Assembly: GCA_016213775.1 (NCBI GenBank)
Contig: JACQZR010000189.1
Coordinates: 1 to 64,000 of the forward strand
Origin: Acidobacteriota bacterium
Lineage (GTDB): Bacteria; Acidobacteriota; Terriglobia; Bryobacterales; Bryobacteraceae
Length of the DNA stretch: 64,000 bases
Direction of reading: 5' to 3'
Below are positions 61,805 through 64,000 of the stretch, piece after piece. The notes beneath the pieces were generated by a model, which worked only from the letters and a program-made list of their open reading frames with translations, had not been told where the DNA came from and did not search any database. Position 1 is the stretch's first letter, and each line of letters starts with the position of its first letter. The translations under genes and the position numbers were made by a program.

Positions 61805-63895
61805 CTACTCGCTGTTCACCGTTACCCGGCCACGCAAGTTCTTCCGCACATCGTCCGCGTAGTAGTGCACCGTCTTAAACCGCCGGCCTGAATACAGCGG
61901 CGCCTGATCCAGATGATGGGGTGACTTCGGGTCGGCGCTCTGCCCAAACACCAACTGCGATCCCGCGCGCAAACGTTTCCCAAACTCCACCACCGCGACA
62001 TACGTGTTGCCCCTCGTCCCATAGAGCTTCTTCTGATTCCGCGGTTGCGACGCATAAAAGTTGAACACGACCCCAACCGTGCCGGGCGCGCCTGGGACAC
62101 CGAAGCTCGCCCGCGTATCCGAGAACGGCTCCTGGCGTCCGCTTGTGTGCACGCGTTGCATGCGGTTGATTTCGCCCCAACCAACACGCCACTTACCAAA
62201 ATCCTTCTCCAACCCGCTTGCCGCTTTCGCAAACAGCTCCGGCGTGAGAAACGCCTCATTGTCGTTCCCACGACCCCGCGAAAGAAACGCCGCCATGAAC
62301 AGCGCCATCGGCACGGACTCAACAGTGCTCCGCCCATCCCAGGCCAGAAACATCTCCACCGCTTCTTTCAGCTTCGCGCCCCGCTCCGGATTCGCCTGCG
62401 CCCATGCCGGCCAGAGCTTCCGCAGATTCTCCTGTTCACGCCCCGCCAGGTAGATCCCCGTATCCAGCGCCGCATCGCTCCATTCCTCGAACGTGAACCT
62501 CTCGCGCGACGTCAGCACCTGCCTGCTGCGCTTCGAACGGAAGTTGTCCAGTTCGGGAACGAAATAGGCAGGCCACGTCGCGCCGGTGCCCGGATCTCCC
62601 GCTGCAAACGAAGGATTCGAATTGCAGTTTTGCAGATAGCCGGAAGCGGGATTGACGAACTGCGGCAGATCCGCAAACGCGTGCAGACCCTCCCACTCGG
62701 TCTTGGGGTCGGCGCCATCCACATCGCGCGCCCAGTCCCTGCTGCCATCGCGCTTCGGAATTGCATTGCCGTGCAGGTAGAAGATGTTGCCCTTGGCATC
62801 GGCGTACATCGTGTTCGACCCCGTGATGGCGCGCTGGCTCATGACCTTCTGAAAGTCAGGCAGCGACTTCGCCTTCGCCATCGCCACGCGCTGCCGCATC
62901 AGGTCCAGGGGCGTCCGGTCCACACCTCGGGTCGCCAGCGGATGCCCATCGCGCACACCGCTGATAGGCCCGTGATGCGTGCGTCGCATCTTCACCACCG
63001 CCTTCTCGATGGCATCCCCCTTGCGCACCGGAATCTCAGCAGTCCACGATTCCGCCTGCCGGTACGCCGTGCCGTAGCGATAAGCCATGGGATCGCCGGC
63101 GCGGTCAAATGTCTCGCGGTAAACATCGACAATATCCGCGTTGTTGTTCGTGTGACACCAGCCGTAGGAAGCGGTGAAACCCGACCGGATGTAGGGCGTG
63201 CCGAGAATGGCAAAGCCGTTGACACGCAGCCCCTGCTTACTCTCAAGCTGCGCCTCAAACCGCTGACCGCCTCCAAAGAAGCCCACATGCGGATTCAGAA
63301 AAAGCATCGCCTTGCCCGAAGCACTCTTCTTCGGCGACACCGCCCACATGTTGGAGCCATCCTCGTCCTCACCCGCTTCCGTCTCCAACGGCACGGTGGC
63401 GAGCATGGGGAACTCGCGCGCGACATCCTCGCGCCGCACGCCTCCCGCATACAAACTCGGGCTCCCATCCTGAAACGCCAGCACGTGCCAGCCCTCCATC
63501 CGGGTCAACAAGCGCGCCTTCTCCGGATGCTTCTTCAAATACGCGTTGTACCCGGCTGCGAACGCATCGCACATCGACCGCAGATCAGGAGACGCGCTCG
63601 CATAAGCCTTCTTCGCCCGCTCCTCCACGCGCCACAAGCGATAGTGAATATCACCGGCAAGCCCGCGAACACCATTCATCTCCGCGGCCCGTCCCAGCGC
63701 GCGAATGTAGTCTTCCTCCAACTGCCAGAAGTTGTCCTCAGCCTGCGCATAAGCAAGCCCAAACGTAACATCGGCATCGGTCTTCCCATAGATGTGCGGA
63801 ACACCGTACTCGTCGCGAAGAATCTCAGCCTGGTAACCGGCGGCCCACACCGGGGCCGCAAACAAGAGGAGCGTTGCAAGGCGCATGAAGACCAT
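61805..63895 (-). CDS. Penicillin-acylase-family N-terminal nucleophile hydrolase (696 aa)
   Basis: A secreted amidase made as a precursor that cuts itself: a signal peptide (RLATLLLFAAPVWAAG), an alpha chain (EILRDEYGVPHIYGKTDADV, FGLAYAQAEDNFWQLEEDYI), then the beta chain beginning at Ser181 in DEDGSNMWAVSPKKSASGKA, which would be the nucleophile. LNPHVGFFGGGQRFEA and TASYGWCHTNNNADIVDVYR follow. Relatives act on acyl-homoserine lactones, N-acyl amides or beta-lactams; the substrate is not predictable. ATG 63886 is an alternative start. Confidence 0.88.
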   Translation of the reverse strand: MVFMRLATLLLFAAPVWAAGYQAEILRDEYGVPHIYGKTDADVTFGLAYAQAEDNFWQLEEDYIRALGRAAEMNGVRGLAGDIHYRLWRVEERAKKAYASASPDLRSMCDAFAAGYNAYLKKHPEKARLLTRMEGWHVLAFQDGSPSLYAGGVRREDVAREFPMLATVPLETEAGEDEDGSNMWAVSPKKSASGKAMLFLNPHVGFFGGGQRFEAQLESKQGLRVNGFAILGTPYIRSGFTASYGWCHTNNNADIVDVYRETFDRAGDPMAYRYGTAYRQAESWTAEIPVRKGDAIEKAVVKMRRTHHGPISGVRDGHPLATRGVDRTPLDLMRQRVAMAKAKSLPDFQKVMSQRAITGSNTMYADAKGNIFYLHGNAIPKRDGSRDWARDVDGADPKTEWEGLHAFADLPQFVNPASGYLQNCNSNPSFAAGDPGTGATWPAYFVPELDNFRSKRSRQVLTSRERFTFEEWSDAALDTGIYLAGREQENLRKLWPAWAQANPERGAKLKEAVEMFLAWDGRSTVESVPMALFMAAFLSRGRGNDNEAFLTPELFAKAASGLEKDFGKWRVGWGEINRMQRVHTSGRQEPFSDTRASFGVPGAPGTVGVVFNFYASQPRNQKKLYGTRGNTYVAVVEFGKRLRAGSQLVFGQSADPKSPHHLDQAPLYSGRRFKTVHYYADDVRKNLRGRVTVNSE

Positions 63896-63929
63896 TCAAC
63901 CGCAAACGGCAGGCCCCGCGCGATTCTTC

Positions 63930-64000
63930 TTAAAACGTATACCGCAACGCGAGCTGCACAATCCGCGCCGAGGCATCGCTCTGGGAAGCCCCCACGTAAT
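63930..64000 (-). CDS. C-terminus of a TonB-dependent receptor (partial)
   Basis: The minus strand from the window edge reads TYVGASQSDASARIVQLALR, then YTF and a stop codon. The terminal Phe and the QLALRYTF pattern are those of Oar-like outer-membrane barrels, as in the two complete receptors. Most of the gene lies outside. Confidence 0.7.
   Translation of the reverse strand, partial: YVGASQSDASARIVQLALRYTF

Noticed and set aside
1-64000. CRISPR array, rRNA, tRNA, intact insertion sequence or replication origin
   Set aside because: No regular spaced repeats, no rRNA blocks, no transposase or integrase motif and no DnaA-box cluster were seen on reading both strands.

Overview
The window looks like chromosomal DNA of a high-GC Acidobacteriota bacterium, most likely of the Bryobacterales/Solibacter type. 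This is inferred from gene content: two large Oar-like TonB-dependent receptors with an N-terminal carboxypeptidase-regulatory-like domain plus the end of a third, a secreted propeller protein with the C-terminal domain typical of Solibacter-like genomes, paired GMC oxidoreductase/gluconate dehydrogenase subunit 3 genes, repeated Uma2-type nuclease genes and several toxin-antitoxin pairs. Many genes have a -10-like hexamer 6 to 8 nt before the start codon and no ribosome binding site, which suggests frequent leaderless transcription. I see no rRNA, tRNA, CRISPR array, intact transposase or integrase.

Layout. 1-5200 is decayed: a remnant of a conserved hypothetical gene and a 3.4-kb CHAT-NTPase-TPR gene broken by stops and frameshifts, divergent from an intact TPR gene. 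5258-8818 holds a sulfatase and a GMC oxidoreductase/subunit 3 pair. 9370-15757 has a glycosyltransferase and an ECF sigma/anti-sigma/TonB-receptor operon. 15914-26672 carries a damaged toxin with its antitoxin, a PHP-propeller protein, a tannase-family esterase, an M4 protease and a two-gene propeller/phosphoesterase operon. 27006-30082 is a sigma-54 activator, a degenerate receiver-GGDEF protein and a glycosyltransferase. 30136-37625 has a toxin-antitoxin pair, a giant propeller protein, a TPR lipoprotein and a CPBP protease of the exosortase-associated type. 37665-44006 is a carbohydrate operon (HAD, deoxyhypusine-synthase-like, PfkB, ROK, SIS, aldo/keto reductase), interrupted after the SIS gene by a 1.3-kb insert bounded by a 25-bp direct repeat. 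44085-49633 holds a secreted protein, three Uma2 copies (one decayed), a frameshifted secreted protein, a SYLF protein and a MATE transporter. 50018-64000 has a DUF1326-like protein, a sugar isomerase-like protein, a second TonB receptor, an epoxide-hydrolase-like enzyme, a second GMC pair, homoserine dehydrogenase, a methyltransferase, a third toxin-antitoxin pair and a penicillin-acylase-family enzyme.

The most unusual observation is a cassette found twice (about 8846-9064 and 49678-49892). On the minus strand each copy encodes a 23-residue basic peptide. The two reading frames differ largely by synonymous or conservative changes. Each peptide gene has a near-perfect Shine-Dalgarno sequence locked in a conserved hairpin, and a GC-rich hairpin follows the stop codon. 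A conserved promoter-like sequence on the plus strand faces into each copy. The layout resembles a type I toxin-antitoxin or a riboswitch-controlled microprotein; I do not recognise it as a described family.
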